64,000 bases of DNA from Lichenibacterium dinghuense (GCF_021730615.1 NZ_JAJLMN010000001.1:558001-622000), one strand, 5' to 3'. Positions 37,704 to 49,771 are shown, counted from the first letter of the stretch. The notes: generated by a model from the sequence alone, not told the origin. Made by a program: numbers and translations.

Positions 37704-38855
37704 ATGCGCATCGCCGTGCCTGCCGAGACCATGGGAGAGCCGAGGGTCGCCGCGACGCCGGAAACGGTGAAGAAGCTGATCGGGCTCGGCGGCTCGGTCG
37801 CGGTGCAGAGCGGCGCCGGCCGGTCCTCCGGCCTGACCGACGACAGCTTCCGCGCCGCCGGCGCGACGGTGGAGTCCGACGCGGCCGCGACGCTGAAGGA
37901 CGCCGACGTGGTGCTCAAGGTGCGCCGCCCCGAAGCGGCCGACCTCGCCCACTACAAGCGCGGCGCCGCCGTGCTGGCCATCATGGACCCCTACGGGCAG
38001 GACGAGGCGCTGCGCGCCATGGCGGAGGCCGGCATCAGCGCCTTCTCGATGGAGCTGATGCCCCGCATCACCCGCGCCCAGGTGATGGACGTGCTGTCGT
38101 CGCAGGCCAACCTCGCCGGCTACCGCGCCGTGATCGACGCCGCCGAGCAGTACGGCCGCGCCTTCCCGATGATGATGACGGCCGCCGGCACCGTGCCGGC
38201 CGCCAAGGTCTTCATCATGGGCGTCGGCGTGGCGGGCCTCCAGGCCATCGCCACCGCGCGCCGCCTCGGCGCCGTAGTGACCGCCACCGACGTGCGCCCC
38301 GCCACCAAGGAGCAGGTGGAGTCGCTCGGCGCCAAGTTCATCGCGGTCGAGAACGAGGAGTTCCGCAACGCCGAGACGGCCGGCGGCTACGCCAAGGCGA
38401 TGTCGGACGACTACCAGCGCCAGCAGAACGAGCTGGTGGCGAGCCACATCGCCAAGCAGGACGTCGTCATCACCACGGCGCTGATCCCCGGCCGCCCCGC
38501 GCCGAAGCTCGTCACCGCCGCCATGGTGCGCTCCATGCGCCCCGGTTCGGTGGTGTTCGACATGGCGGTCGAGCGCGGCGGGAACTGCGAGCTGTCGAAG
38601 CTCGGCGAGGTCGTGGACGAGAACGGCGTCAAGGTCGTGGGCTACCACAACGTGCCGGGCCGCCTCGCCGCCACCGCGTCGAGCCTCTACGCCCGCAACC
38701 TCGTGGCCTTCCTGGAGACGCTGGTGTCCAAGGACACCAAGTCGCTCGCCATCAACTGGGACGACGAGTTGGTGAAGGCCACGGCGCTGACCCGCGACGG
38801 CGCGGTCGCCCACCCGAACTTCGCCCCCAAGCCCGCCGAGCCGGCCATCGTGTGA
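37704..38855 (+). CDS. pntAA: NAD(P) transhydrogenase subunit alpha (domain I, NAD-binding)
   Basis: 383 residues, the soluble NAD(H)-binding domain I of the proton-translocating transhydrogenase. MRIAVPAETMGEPRVAATPETVKKL begins the fold; the Rossmann loop is VFIMGVGVAGLQAIATARRLGAVVTATDVRP, and the C-terminal part has VITTALIPGRPAPKLVTAAMV and VVDENGVKVVGYHN. In this split form the membrane part is separate (pntAB). The enzyme makes NADPH from NADH using the proton gradient. ATG 37704 follows a GTGAGGAAACAACG (AGGA-like) site. Confidence 0.96.
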   Translation: MRIAVPAETMGEPRVAATPETVKKLIGLGGSVAVQSGAGRSSGLTDDSFRAAGATVESDAAATLKDADVVLKVRRPEAADLAHYKRGAAVLAIMDPYGQDEALRAMAEAGISAFSMELMPRITRAQVMDVLSSQANLAGYRAVIDAAEQYGRAFPMMMTAAGTVPAAKVFIMGVGVAGLQAIATARRLGAVVTATDVRPATKEQVESLGAKFIAVENEEFRNAETAGGYAKAMSDDYQRQQNELVASHIAKQDVVITTALIPGRPAPKLVTAAMVRSMRPGSVVFDMAVERGGNCELSKLGEVVDENGVKVVGYHNVPGRLAATASSLYARNLVAFLETLVSKDTKSLAINWDDELVKATALTRDGAVAHPNFAPKPAEPAIV

Positions 38856-38940
38856 TCCCGTCCGGCGCCCCGCGCCGGTCGCCGGCGCTCCGCGCCGAGC
38901 CCCCTGCCCTCCCTGACCCTTCACCGACGAGGACGCGCCG

Positions 38941-39390
38941 ATGGCGGCCGACAGCCAACAGGTACTCTACGAGAAGGCGCAAGCCGCCGCCGACATCGCC
39001 CAGCAGGCTGCCGTCTCGGCCCGCGCCTACGCCGACCAGATCGGCCACGGCGCCGCCGGCGCGGTCCACGCCGCCACGGGCGGCGCCGTCGACCCCTTCG
39101 TGTTCCAGCTCGCCATCTTCGCCATGGCGTGCTTCGTCGGCTACTACGTCGTGTGGGCGGTGACGCCGGCGCTGCACACGCCGCTGATGAGCGTCACCAA
39201 CGCCATCTCGTCCGTGATCGTGGTCGGCGCGCTGCTGTCGATCGGCGTCGGCGTGACGCCCGACAACTGGGGCGGGGCGGTCGCGGCGCGCATCTTCGGC
39301 TTCATCGCCCTCGTCCTCGCCTCGGTGAACATCTTCGGCGGCTTCCTGGTCACCGAGCGCATGCTCGCCATGTACAAGAAGAAGGGTTGA
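38941..39390 (+). CDS. pntAB: NAD(P) transhydrogenase subunit alpha, membrane part (domain IIa)
   Basis: 149 residues. After an Ala/Gln-rich N-terminal helix that is longer than in many homologues, it shows four membrane helices with [42 protein letters not shown], and [31 protein letters not shown], the family's conserved end. It forms part of the proton channel with pntB. Six bases separate it from pntB; ATG 38941. Confidence 0.95.
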   Translation: MAADSQQVLYEKAQAAADIAQQAAVSARAYADQIGHGAAGAVHAATGGAVDPFVFQLAIFAMACFVGYYVVWAVTPALHTPLMSVTNAISSVIVVGALLSIGVGVTPDNWGGAVAARIFGFIALVLASVNIFGGFLVTERMLAMYKKKG

Positions 39391-39395
39391 GCGCC

Positions 39396-40793
39396 ATGGG
39401 AGCCAACCTCGCCAGCCTGCTCTACCTCGTCTCGGGCATCCTCTTCATCCTGGCCCTGCGCGGCCTGTCGTCCCCCGCCACCTCGCGGCAGGGCAACCGC
39501 TTCGGCATCGCCGGCATGACGATCGCGGTGGTCACCACGCTGTGGTACCGGCCGCCGGCCGACGCCTTCGCGTGGCTGATGGTGATCGTCGGGCTCGCCG
39601 CGGGCGCCGGCATCGGCGCCTGGAAGGCGCGCTCGGTCAAGATGACCGACATGCCCCAGCTCGTCGCGCTGTTCCACGCGCTGGTGGGCCTCGCGGCCGT
39701 CACCACGGCGGCGGGCGCCCTCTACGCCCCGCAGGCCTTCGGCATCGGCGTGCCCGGCGCCATCGAGGGCCACAGCCTGATCGAGATGTCGATCGGCGCC
39801 GCCATCGGCGCGCTCACCTTCACGGGCTCCGTGATCGCCTTCGCCAAGCTCGACGGCCGCATGTCGGGCAAGCCGATCATGCTGCCCAACCGCCACGCCA
39901 TCAACATCGGCCTCGGCGTGCTGGTGCTCGCGCTGATCATCTACTTCGTGACGTCCAGCTCGGCGCTCGCCTTCTGGATCATCGTGCTCATCGCGCTGGC
40001 GCTGGGCGTGCTGCTGATCGTGCCGATCGGCGGCGCCGACATGCCGGTCGTCGTGTCGATGCTGAACAGCTACTCGGGCTGGGCCGCGGCCGGCATCGGC
40101 TTCACGCTGGGCAACCTCGCCCTCATCATCACCGGCGCCCTCGTGGGCTCGTCGGGCGCGATCCTGTCCTACATCATGTGCAAGGGCATGAACCGCTCCT
40201 TCGTGAGCGTGATCCTGGGCGGGTTCGGCGGCGAGACGGCGGTGGCGGGCGGCGCGGTCGAGACGCGCCCCGTCAAGCAGGGCTCGGCCGAGGACGCGGC
40301 CTACATCATGAAGAACGCGTCCAAGGTCATCATCGTGCCGGGCTACGGCATGGCGGTGGCCCAGGCCCAGCACGCCCTGCGCGAGATGGCCGACATGCTC
40401 AAGAAGGAGGGCGTCGAGGTCAAATACGCCATCCACCCGGTCGCGGGCCGCATGCCGGGCCACATGAACGTGCTGCTGGCGGAAGCCTCGGTGCCCTACG
40501 ACGAGGTGTTCGAGCTCGAAGACATCAACTCGGAATTCGCGCAGGCCGACGTGGCCTTCGTGATCGGCGCCAACGACGTCACCAACCCGTCGGCCAAGAC
40601 CGACAAGGCCTCGCCGATCTACGGCATGCCGGTGCTGGACGTGGAGAAGGCCAAGACGGTGCTGTTCATCAAGCGCGGCATGGGCTCGGGCTACGCGGGC
40701 GTCGAGAACGAGCTGTTCTTCCGCGACAACACGATGATGCTGTTCGCCGACGCCAAGAAGATGGTCGACACGATCATCAAGAACATGGACTGA
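39396..40793 (+). CDS. pntB: NAD(P) transhydrogenase subunit beta
   Basis: 465 residues. Eight or nine helices with SLLYLVSGILFILALRGLSSPATSRQGN, KMTDMPQLVALFHALVG, LPNRHAINIGL and PIGGADMPVVVSMLNSYSGWAAAGIGF, then the soluble NADP-binding domain III with VIIVPGYGMAVAQAQH, VKYAIHPVAGRMPGHMNVLLAEASVPYDEV and GANDVTNPSA. Completes the three-part transhydrogenase. Followed by a strong terminator. Confidence 0.97.
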   Translation: MGANLASLLYLVSGILFILALRGLSSPATSRQGNRFGIAGMTIAVVTTLWYRPPADAFAWLMVIVGLAAGAGIGAWKARSVKMTDMPQLVALFHALVGLAAVTTAAGALYAPQAFGIGVPGAIEGHSLIEMSIGAAIGALTFTGSVIAFAKLDGRMSGKPIMLPNRHAINIGLGVLVLALIIYFVTSSSALAFWIIVLIALALGVLLIVPIGGADMPVVVSMLNSYSGWAAAGIGFTLGNLALIITGALVGSSGAILSYIMCKGMNRSFVSVILGGFGGETAVAGGAVETRPVKQGSAEDAAYIMKNASKVIIVPGYGMAVAQAQHALREMADMLKKEGVEVKYAIHPVAGRMPGHMNVLLAEASVPYDEVFELEDINSEFAQADVAFVIGANDVTNPSAKTDKASPIYGMPVLDVEKAKTVLFIKRGMGSGYAGVENELFFRDNTMMLFADAKKMVDTIIKNMD

Positions 40794-40820
40794 CGACGCC
40801 CGGCTCCGCGGGCGAGGCCA

Positions 40821-40852
40821 GGCCGCCGACGGGCTCCGTCGGCGGCCTTCTT
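40821..40852 (+). terminator. intrinsic terminator of the pnt operon
   Basis: GGCCGCCGACGG (40821-40832) and CCGTCGGCGGCC (40836-40847) form a 12-bp perfect stem with a tight loop, followed by TTCTTCG. It lies 28 bases after the pntB stop. Confidence 0.8.
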
Positions 40853-40907
40853 CGTGCGCCGCCCCCCTTCACCCCTCGCGGGAGAATGAGGCGGCTCGGA
40901 GGGTGCA

Positions 40908-41632
40908 TCAACCGCCCAGCGGCGCATCCATCGCGTCGCGGTCGCCGTAGTCCGCGACGAACCGCTCCCGCCATGCGGCGTTCACGCCGTCGCGCTGCAC
41001 CGCGACCCCGATGCGCTCGGGCGCGGCCTCCGCGCCGCCCTCCAGCCCGACGAGCCGCGCCACGGCCGCCACCGCCGCGTCGGGCGCCGCGAGCGCGTCC
41101 TCGTAGACGAGGCGGAGCGGCGCGAGGCCGTTGCGGGCGAAGAACAGCTGCCAGCGCGCGTCCTGGGCGACGACCTCCCGCATCGCGGCCAGGATCGCGG
41201 CTCCGTCGTAGCGCGGCTCGGCCGAGGCTTCGAGGGTAGAGCGCCACTGGAGGGTCTGGTTGACGCGGACGCGCGAGATCGCCTGCCCCAGGATGTCCCG
41301 CCGCGCGAGATGCACGAAACGGAGGTCCGGGAAGCACGCGGTCCAGCTCAGCCGCTCGGACAGCGCTTCGAGCTGGAGCGGGTAGATCTTGAGGGCGTAG
41401 ACGCCGTTGGGCGTCGTGCCGTGCTCCAGCGCGTAGGCGACCTGGTCGCGGAAGGCTGCGGGGTAGTCGGGCGAGACGACCCGCCGCTGGAAGCGGGTCG
41501 AGAAATATTCGGCCGGCCGGCCGAGCCGCCCCGTGCTCGCCAGCAGCTCGGCCAGCCAGGTGCTGCCCGAGCGGATCGTGGTGCAGATCGCGTAGCCGCG
41601 CCGCGGCGCGGCCTCGCTCGCGCCGGCCCCGG

Positions 41633-41636
<4 letters not shown>
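40908..41636 (-). CDS. Stf0-type sulfotransferase
   Basis: About 242 residues. The start carries [20 protein letters not shown], the 5'-phosphosulfate loop of PAPS-dependent sulfotransferases of the Stf0 family, followed by [14 protein letters not shown] and [24 protein letters not shown], which holds the 3'-phosphate-binding Arg/Ser region. Stf0 members sulfate trehalose or other sugars; the acceptor here is unknown. GTG 41636 overlaps the hybrid kinase stop codon (GTGA), implying translational coupling. It is an odd partner for a kinase and may be regulated by it or simply adjacent. Confidence 0.85.
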
Positions 41637-44545
<2,909 letters not shown>

Positions 44546-44732
44546 TGCGCCCTCGTGAGCTCGAGCCGCGCCCGGCGGGGAGACAGCCCCCGCCCGGCGC
44601 CATCCGCCGCAGGCATTCTAGGGCGTACCGCCGGCCGCTCCAAACCGAAGCCGGCCCGGTCGAAGCCGGCCGGCCGGACCGGTCCGGCTGCTACCCGTCG
44701 CTGCACCGGCGCGGCGCCCCGCGCGGAGCCGG

Positions 44733-45980
44733 TCAGGGCTTCGACGCCTTGTTGGCCGTGGGCGGGTTCGGCCCGCCGAGCGGGCCACCGGCCTTGGCGA
44801 TCGGCGCCGTGAAGGTGATGGGGTCCTGCATCTTCACCGGCGCCGGCGCGGCCTCGACCAGGGGGCCGGACTGGCCGCCGTCGGGGCCGCCCTGCCCCGG
44901 CGCGGAGCCGGTGTCGGCGACCGGGGTGCCCCGCGCGCCCGGCGGCACGTCGATCTCGACCGTCGCGGTCATGCCCTGGACGAGCCGCACGTCGGGCGGC
45001 ACGCTGTCGATGTGGACGCGCACGGGGACGCGCTGGGCGAGCCGCACCCAGGTGAAGATGGGGTTGACCGTGGCGAGGCCGCTGCCGCCCGGCGTGGCGT
45101 TGGACACCACGATGCCGCGCGCCAGCGAGTCGACGTGGCCGAGAACCACCTGCTTGTAGCCGAGCAGGTAGATCTTGGCGGGGTCGCCCTCGCGGATCGG
45201 CGCGATCGTGGTCTCCTCGAAATAGCCGTCGACCCAGAACGAGTCGGCGTCGACCACCGACAGGGCCGTGGTGCCCGTGTTGGCGTAGTTGCCCTGCTGG
45301 CTCAGGAGGTTGGTCACCCAGCCGTTGACCGGCGAGCGGATCTCCGTGCGGGCGAGGTTGATCTTGGCCTTGTCGAGGTTGGCTTTCTGCTGCTCGACGC
45401 TGGCCTGGGCCATCTTGGCCGCCGAGACGTACTGCTCCTTCTGTTCCGGCGTGGTGGCTAGGTCCGTGAGCTGCAGCCGCCGCGCCGCCTGGGACTGCTT
45501 GTTGACGTAGTCGGCCTGGGCCTGGTCGAGCGCCGCCTGGGACAGCTCGACCGCCACGCGGTAGTCGCGCGGGTCGATCTTCATCAGGAGGTCGCCCTTG
45601 TGGACATATTGGTTGTCGCGGACCGGCAGGTCGACGATCTGCCCCGCCACCTCGGGCGCGACCGTGATGACGTAGACCCGCACCGTGCCGTCGCGCGTCC
45701 AGGGCGACGCCATGTAGGTGAGCCACAGGAGCCAGCACGCGTAGGCGGCCACGACGGCGACGCACAGCGTCACCAGCACCGGCAGGATGCGCAGCCTGCG
45801 GCGCGGCGGCCCGCCGCCCTTGGCGGCGTCGTCCCGCCCGGAGCCGTCGGCCTTCGCGTCGCCGTCGCCGTCGCGGCGCGGCGCCGAGCGGTCGGGCGCC
45901 GGCCCGCGCGCCTGGGGAGCGTCGTGCTCATCGCCGCGCCCCTCGTCGCGCGAGGGGGAGCGCGCTGTGATCTCGGACAT
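44733..45980 (-). CDS. HlyD/AaeA-family membrane fusion protein
   Basis: 415 residues. A cytoplasmic Arg/Asp-rich N-terminus, one membrane helix (LVTLCVAVVAAYACWLLWLTYM), then the adaptor fold: VRVYVITVAPEVAGQIVDLPVRDNQYVHKGDLLMKID, a coiled hairpin (LDQAQADYVNKQSQAARRLQL to QKANLDKAKINLARTEIRSPVNGWV) and VDADSFWVDGYFEET. The C-terminal Pro/Gly tail is about 70 residues and unusual. Together with DUF1656 and FUSC genes upstream on the same strand this is an AaeAXB-like efflux set, which in E. coli exports aromatic carboxylic acids; substrate unknown here. Confidence 0.9.
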   Translation of the reverse strand: MSEITARSPSRDEGRGDEHDAPQARGPAPDRSAPRRDGDGDAKADGSGRDDAAKGGGPPRRRLRILPVLVTLCVAVVAAYACWLLWLTYMASPWTRDGTVRVYVITVAPEVAGQIVDLPVRDNQYVHKGDLLMKIDPRDYRVAVELSQAALDQAQADYVNKQSQAARRLQLTDLATTPEQKEQYVSAAKMAQASVEQQKANLDKAKINLARTEIRSPVNGWVTNLLSQQGNYANTGTTALSVVDADSFWVDGYFEETTIAPIREGDPAKIYLLGYKQVVLGHVDSLARGIVVSNATPGGSGLATVNPIFTWVRLAQRVPVRVHIDSVPPDVRLVQGMTATVEIDVPPGARGTPVADTGSAPGQGGPDGGQSGPLVEAAPAPVKMQDPITFTAPIAKAGGPLGGPNPPTANKASKP

Positions 45981-46041
45981 GGGTTTCCCGCCTCATACCG
46001 GCCGACGAGGGCGCCGGCGGTCGATCGCCCGGCCGCCGGCC

Positions 46042-46260
46042 TCAGATGTGCAACTTCAGCGCCCCCGCGGCCAGCACCAGCGCGGTGAGGACGATGAGGT
46101 AGACCGAGAACTCGAACAAGGCCGGATGCCAGATCCAGCGGAACAGGCCGACCGCCACCGCGGCCCACCGCAGGGCCAGGGTGGCGACGAGCGCCAGCAG
46201 CATCAAGGGCACGATCGGCGCCACGTAGACGCCGAAGATGTCGATCTCGACGAAGCTCAC
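46042..46260 (-). CDS. DUF1656 (AaeX-like) small membrane protein
   Basis: 72 residues, two membrane helices (APIVPLMLLALVATLALRWAAV and VYLIVLTALVLAAGALKL) with the DUF1656 pattern FVEIDIFGVYVAPI and FRWIWHPALFEFSVYLI. AaeX-like proteins accompany AaeA/AaeB efflux components. It starts with GTG 46260, five bases after the FUSC stop, and lies 60 bases before the HlyD-family gene, so the three form one unit. Confidence 0.88.
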   Translation of the reverse strand: MSFVEIDIFGVYVAPIVPLMLLALVATLALRWAAVAVGLFRWIWHPALFEFSVYLIVLTALVLAAGALKLHI

Positions 46261-46265
46261 GCGCC

Positions 46266-48302
46266 TCACCCTTCCCCGAACTCGTGCCGATGCTGGCGCA
46301 CGACGTCGCGCACCACCTGGATGGCCGTGGGCACGCGCAGGTCCGGGCCGCCGACGAGGTCGGCGTCCACGGCGTCGAGCCCGGCCAGCATGCCGTCGAC
46401 GTCCTGATGCGCCAGGCGCTCCAGCGCGCCGCGCAGGCGGTTCCCGGCGGCGTCGCGGCCGGCGAGGCCGCGCAGGCGGAGCACCTGCAGCCCCGTCGAC
46501 AGGATGGCCACGAGCTGCGAGCCGTAGACCGGGTCGACGCCCTCCGGCACCGCGATCAGCCGCGCGTGGAGGCGGTTCTGCCACGCCTCGGGCCTCGGGC
46601 ACCAGCGGCCCGAGGCGAGGCGGCGGAGGTCGCGCAGCGACAGCGCGACGAGCCGGTCGGCCCGCATCCCCCTCGGCACGGGCGGAATCAGCACGAGCGC
46701 CAGCGCCCCGGCGAGGCACCCGCCCACGATGCCGAGCGCCGAATTGTAGAAGCTCAGCGTGTTGAAGGTGATCTGGTTAGTGGGCCCGACCAGCGGCACG
46801 AAGTTCATCGTGGCGGCGACGAAATAGGGCGCGAAGGCCGGCACGGTGGACAGCGCCGCCATGGGCACGAGGAAGCAGGACAGGATGCCGGCGAGGGCGA
46901 AGAAGCTCTCGTGGTTCGGCAGCAGGGCGAAGTTCACGATCGCGGCCAGCACGGCGGTCAGCACCGTGCCGATGCCGAAGCCCAGCGCCGCCTTGCCGGA
47001 CTTCTCCTGCTGCGGCGCCATCAGCAGCACCGTGACGGACAGAAAGGTCACGGCGCCGAGGCCGCTCGGCCATTCGGTGAGGATCCAGAACAGGAGGCCG
47101 GCCAGAACGGACACGAAGGTCCGCATGGCGTTGACCACCGCGGGCAGGTAATCGGCCACGACGAAGCCGGGACCCCGCCCCGGATCGCGGGCGCGGGCGG
47201 GATCGCGCAGGAGCGCCAAGCCGTTGGCCGCCGCGGCGAGGCCCAGCGCCAGCCTGGCCGCGGCGTCGGCCAGCAGGCGCTGCGACACGCCGCCCCCCGG
47301 CTTGAGCCCGGCGAGGGCGCGCGCCGCCGCGAGGTCGCGCCGCCGGTCGCCTGCGGCGGCGTCCACGGACCGGAGCGCCGGCTCGGCGGCGTCGAAGGCC
47401 GCGGAGCCACTGGGGGCCGGGCCGAAGGCGCGCCACGCCTCGGGCAGGCGTTCGGCGACCGGGCGCGCGCGGCGGCGCGCCTCGTCGCCCGGCAGGTGGA
47501 CGAGGTGGCTCTCGGCGATGCGCCAGCCCGTCAGCGCCGCGAACAGGCCCGCCGTGGCGTCGCGCAGGATGGCGACGCGCTGGCGCAGTTCCGGCTCCTC
47601 GCCGATGGCCTGGTCGATGACGGGGTCGAGCGCGGCCACGCGGGCGATGAGGGCGCGGCGGACGTCCGGCCCCGCCTCGACGCGGGAGGCCGGGTCGCGC
47701 AGCAGGTCGCGGAAGTGGCCGAGGATCTCGCGGCCGATCGCCTCGACGGCGCCGGCGAGCTTGTCGCGCGACGTGCCGATCTCGGACAGGCCCGTCACCG
47801 CCATGGCGCAGGAGATGCCGATGATGATCTCGGTCGCGCGCGTGATGGCGAGGTGGAAGGCCTGGCCCGGCTCCGAGATGGAATCGCCCGCGATGATCGC
47901 CAGCGTGTAGCCCGACAGCGCGAAGGCGTAGGCGGAGAAGTTCCGCGTCAGCGTGTTGCCGAAGGAGCAGACCGCGGTCCAAAGCGCCATGCCGACCAGG
48001 AAGCCGACGCGGCTCTGCGGGAAGATGCCGGTCAGGATCACCGCCATCGTGGCACCCACCACGGTGCCGACCATGCGGAAGAAGCCCTTGCGCAGCGACG
48101 CGCCGAGCACGGGCTGGCAGACGATGGCGGCGGAGGTGCCGGCCCAGGACGGGTTGTCGAGCTCGAGCGCGAAGGCGATGAACAGGGCCAGCGCCACGGC
48201 GAAGGCCAGCTTCGCCCCGTAGAGGAGCTTCGGCGCCGCGGCTTCCAACCAGGCCGGCCAGGCGACGATGCGATCATCCGCCGGGGCGGCGGGGCTGGAC
48301 AT
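46266..48302 (-). CDS. FUSC-family (AaeB-like) efflux protein
   Basis: 678 residues with two blocks of about five to six membrane helices, the second ending in a hydrophobic YFVAATMNFVPLVGPTN region, and a large cytoplasmic middle. N-terminal signature: LYGAKLAFAVALALFIAFALELDNPSWAGTSAAIVCQPVLGASLRKGFFRMVGTVVGA is split here as LELDNPSWAG and QPVLGASLRKGFFRM, typical of FUSC/AaeB proteins. It is thought to be the inner membrane pump of the AaeAXB system. Start ATG 48302. First gene of the set; its 5' side faces the Tyr/Gly repeat gene on the same strand, 122 bases upstream. Confidence 0.9.
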   Translation of the reverse strand: MSSPAAPADDRIVAWPAWLEAAAPKLLYGAKLAFAVALALFIAFALELDNPSWAGTSAAIVCQPVLGASLRKGFFRMVGTVVGATMAVILTGIFPQSRVGFLVGMALWTAVCSFGNTLTRNFSAYAFALSGYTLAIIAGDSISEPGQAFHLAITRATEIIIGISCAMAVTGLSEIGTSRDKLAGAVEAIGREILGHFRDLLRDPASRVEAGPDVRRALIARVAALDPVIDQAIGEEPELRQRVAILRDATAGLFAALTGWRIAESHLVHLPGDEARRRARPVAERLPEAWRAFGPAPSGSAAFDAAEPALRSVDAAAGDRRRDLAAARALAGLKPGGGVSQRLLADAAARLALGLAAAANGLALLRDPARARDPGRGPGFVVADYLPAVVNAMRTFVSVLAGLLFWILTEWPSGLGAVTFLSVTVLLMAPQQEKSGKAALGFGIGTVLTAVLAAIVNFALLPNHESFFALAGILSCFLVPMAALSTVPAFAPYFVAATMNFVPLVGPTNQITFNTLSFYNSALGIVGGCLAGALALVLIPPVPRGMRADRLVALSLRDLRRLASGRWCPRPEAWQNRLHARLIAVPEGVDPVYGSQLVAILSTGLQVLRLRGLAGRDAAGNRLRGALERLAHQDVDGMLAGLDAVDADLVGGPDLRVPTAIQVVRDVVRQHRHEFGEG

Positions 48303-48424
48303 GGGCTCGACGTCACCTCGCGATCAGGGTTGAGAACGGCCCCGCCGCGATATTGTTGCGGCCGGACCCGCCGACCGATCCGGAGGGAGCGGCGGCCCGC
48401 GGGCCGCCGCTCCCCGTACCCGCC

Positions 48425-48796
48425 TTACGCGGCCTGGCCGTAGCCGTAGTTGTAGCCCGAGTAGCCGTAGCTCGAATAACCGGTGTAGCCCGCGTATCCG
48501 GCGTAACCGTAGCCCGCATAGCCGTAGCCCGTGTAGCCGTAGCCGGCCGAGGCGTCGTAGCCGTACCCGTAGCCGGTGTAGCCATATCCGGTGTAGCCGT
48601 AGCCCGTGTACCCGTAGTCGGCATAGCCGTAACCGGTGTAGCCGTAGCCGGCCGAGGCGTCGTAGCCGTACCCGTAGCCGGCGTAGCCATATCCGGTGTA
48701 GCCGTAGCCCGTATACCCGTAATCGGCATACCCATACCCGGTGTAACCATAGCCCGTGTAGCCGTAGCCAGCACCGTAGGAGTAGTAAGCAGCCAT
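48425..48796 (-). CDS. Tyr/Gly-rich tandem-repeat protein
   Basis: 123 residues, about a third Tyr, nearly all Tyr, Gly, Thr, Ala, Asp and Ser. It is built from a YGYTG/YGYAG pentapeptide, organised in two copies of a 35-residue unit (five pentapeptides plus YGYGYDASAG) that differ at one residue. The 105-bp DNA repeat is visible (separate entry). No signal peptide, no Cys, no Lys or Arg, so it should be cytosolic, acidic and disordered, resembling prion-like [G/S]Y[G/S] tracts of FUS-like proteins. ATG 48796 follows GGAGA at seven bases, a reason to believe it is translated; an ATG 12 bases upstream would swallow that site. I do not recognise a function. It is divergent from the Gly/Arg-rich exported protein. 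Confidence 0.8.
   Translation of the reverse strand: MAAYYSYGAGYGYTGYGYTGYGYADYGYTGYGYTGYGYAGYGYGYDASAGYGYTGYGYADYGYTGYGYTGYGYTGYGYGYDASAGYGYTGYGYAGYGYAGYAGYTGYSSYGYSGYNYGYGQAA
48541..48750. repeat. two tandem copies of a 105-bp repeat
   Basis: Copies at 48541-48645 and 48646-48750, both beginning AGCCGGCCGAGGCG, differ at about eight or nine bases, mostly third codon positions in the minus-strand gene. Inside each copy are five 15-base units (YGYxG). Mostly synonymous change between the copies suggests the protein sequence is kept while the DNA drifts. Confidence 0.9.
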
Positions 48797-49210
48797 GTCT
48801 GTCTCCATTTACGCTCTGCGGCCGGAAGACAACCGGCGCGCATTCGGTGCTCTCACCCTTGACGGCAGGGCCTTTAACGAACCCTGATCAGGTTCAGGTT
48901 CCGCTAAGACAGCCTTAATGGGCTGTTGAAACTCTCTATCGGTCTCGTTCCGCTACGTCCACCGGTGAAATCCGCGGGCGACGTTGGTAGCAGATCGCGG
49001 ACGCGGCGATCGTGCGGTCGACGACGCCCCTTCTCTCGGATGCTTCCCGCCCGCCCGCCGATGCTTGGCCTCGCCCGCGGCAGCCAAGATGAATGGCGGA
49101 TGAACGGGCGTCTCTGCTTCGCGTTGCTCCGATTCGCGACGGAACCATGACCGTTTATCGCGGTTTCCTCGGCGAGGGCGACATCACGCGACGTCGAGGA
49201 AAGCGGTTCG
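48797..49210. other. divergent intergenic region between the two aromatic-repeat genes
   Basis: No credible coding region. It is more AT-rich than its surroundings between about 48865 and 48950. Two symmetric sites are seen: GAACCCTGATCAGGTTC (48879-48895), a palindrome with one extra C, and ACAGCC/GGCTGT (48909-48914 and 48921-48926), a six-bp hairpin. Either could be an operator or part of the leader of the minus-strand gene, about 80-130 bases upstream of its start. The remainder shows nothing I can name. Confidence 0.5.
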
Positions 49211-49771
49211 ATGTTTGAAAATTTCCGGTCTTACGGTGGCACGTTGAAGAAGGTCGCCGTCGCGGGTGTCGCGGCGGCGTCGCTCGGCGCCGTGCTGGTG
49301 GCGACCGCCGAACCCGCGCAGGCGCGCGGCTTCGGCGGCGGGTTCGGCGGCGGCGGCGTGTTCCGCCACGGCGGTTTCGGCGGCGGGTTCGGGCGCGGCG
49401 GCTTCGGCGGCTTTCGGGGTGGCTACGGCGGGTTCCGGGGCGGCTTCCGCGGCGGCTATGGCGGCATCGGCTTCGGCCGGGGCTTCGGCTACGGCCGCGG
49501 GTTCGGCTATGGTCGGGGGTTCGGCTATGGCCGGCGCTTCGGCTACGGTTTCGGCTTCCCGGCCTTCGGCATCGGCTACGGCCTGGGTTACGGCTACGGA
49601 TACCCGTACGGCTACGGGTATCGCCGCTTCGGCTACGGCTTCCGCCCCTTCTATCGCCGGGCCTTCTTCCGCCCCTACTACGGCTACGGCTTCCGCCGCG
49701 TCGGCTTCGGCTACGGCTACCGCCGGTTCGGTTACGGCGGCTTCGGCTACGGCCGGCGCTTCGGCTATTGA
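49211..49771 (+). CDS. exported Gly/Phe/Tyr/Arg-rich low-complexity protein
   Basis: 186 residues with a Sec signal (LKKVAVAGVAAASLGAVLVA, cleavage near PAQA). The mature protein is an unbroken Gly-aromatic-Arg sequence: GGFGG and GGFRGG blocks first, then tandem GFGYGR hexapeptides (about 49480-49556), then a YGYGYRRFGYG/FRPFYRR section. No Cys, Lys, Asp or Glu after the signal, so it is strongly basic. Comparable exported Gly-rich proteins occur in related bacteria, function unknown. GAGGAAAG precedes ATG 49211. The divergent neighbour is the Tyr/Gly-rich acidic repeat protein. Confidence 0.82.
   Translation: MFENFRSYGGTLKKVAVAGVAAASLGAVLVATAEPAQARGFGGGFGGGGVFRHGGFGGGFGRGGFGGFRGGYGGFRGGFRGGYGGIGFGRGFGYGRGFGYGRGFGYGRRFGYGFGFPAFGIGYGLGYGYGYPYGYGYRRFGYGFRPFYRRAFFRPYYGYGFRRVGFGYGYRRFGYGGFGYGRRFGY

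Noticed and set aside
48425-48796. CRISPR-like appearance of short repeats.
   Set aside because: The repeats are back-to-back pentapeptide codons without spacers and lie within a reading frame preceded by a ribosome site.
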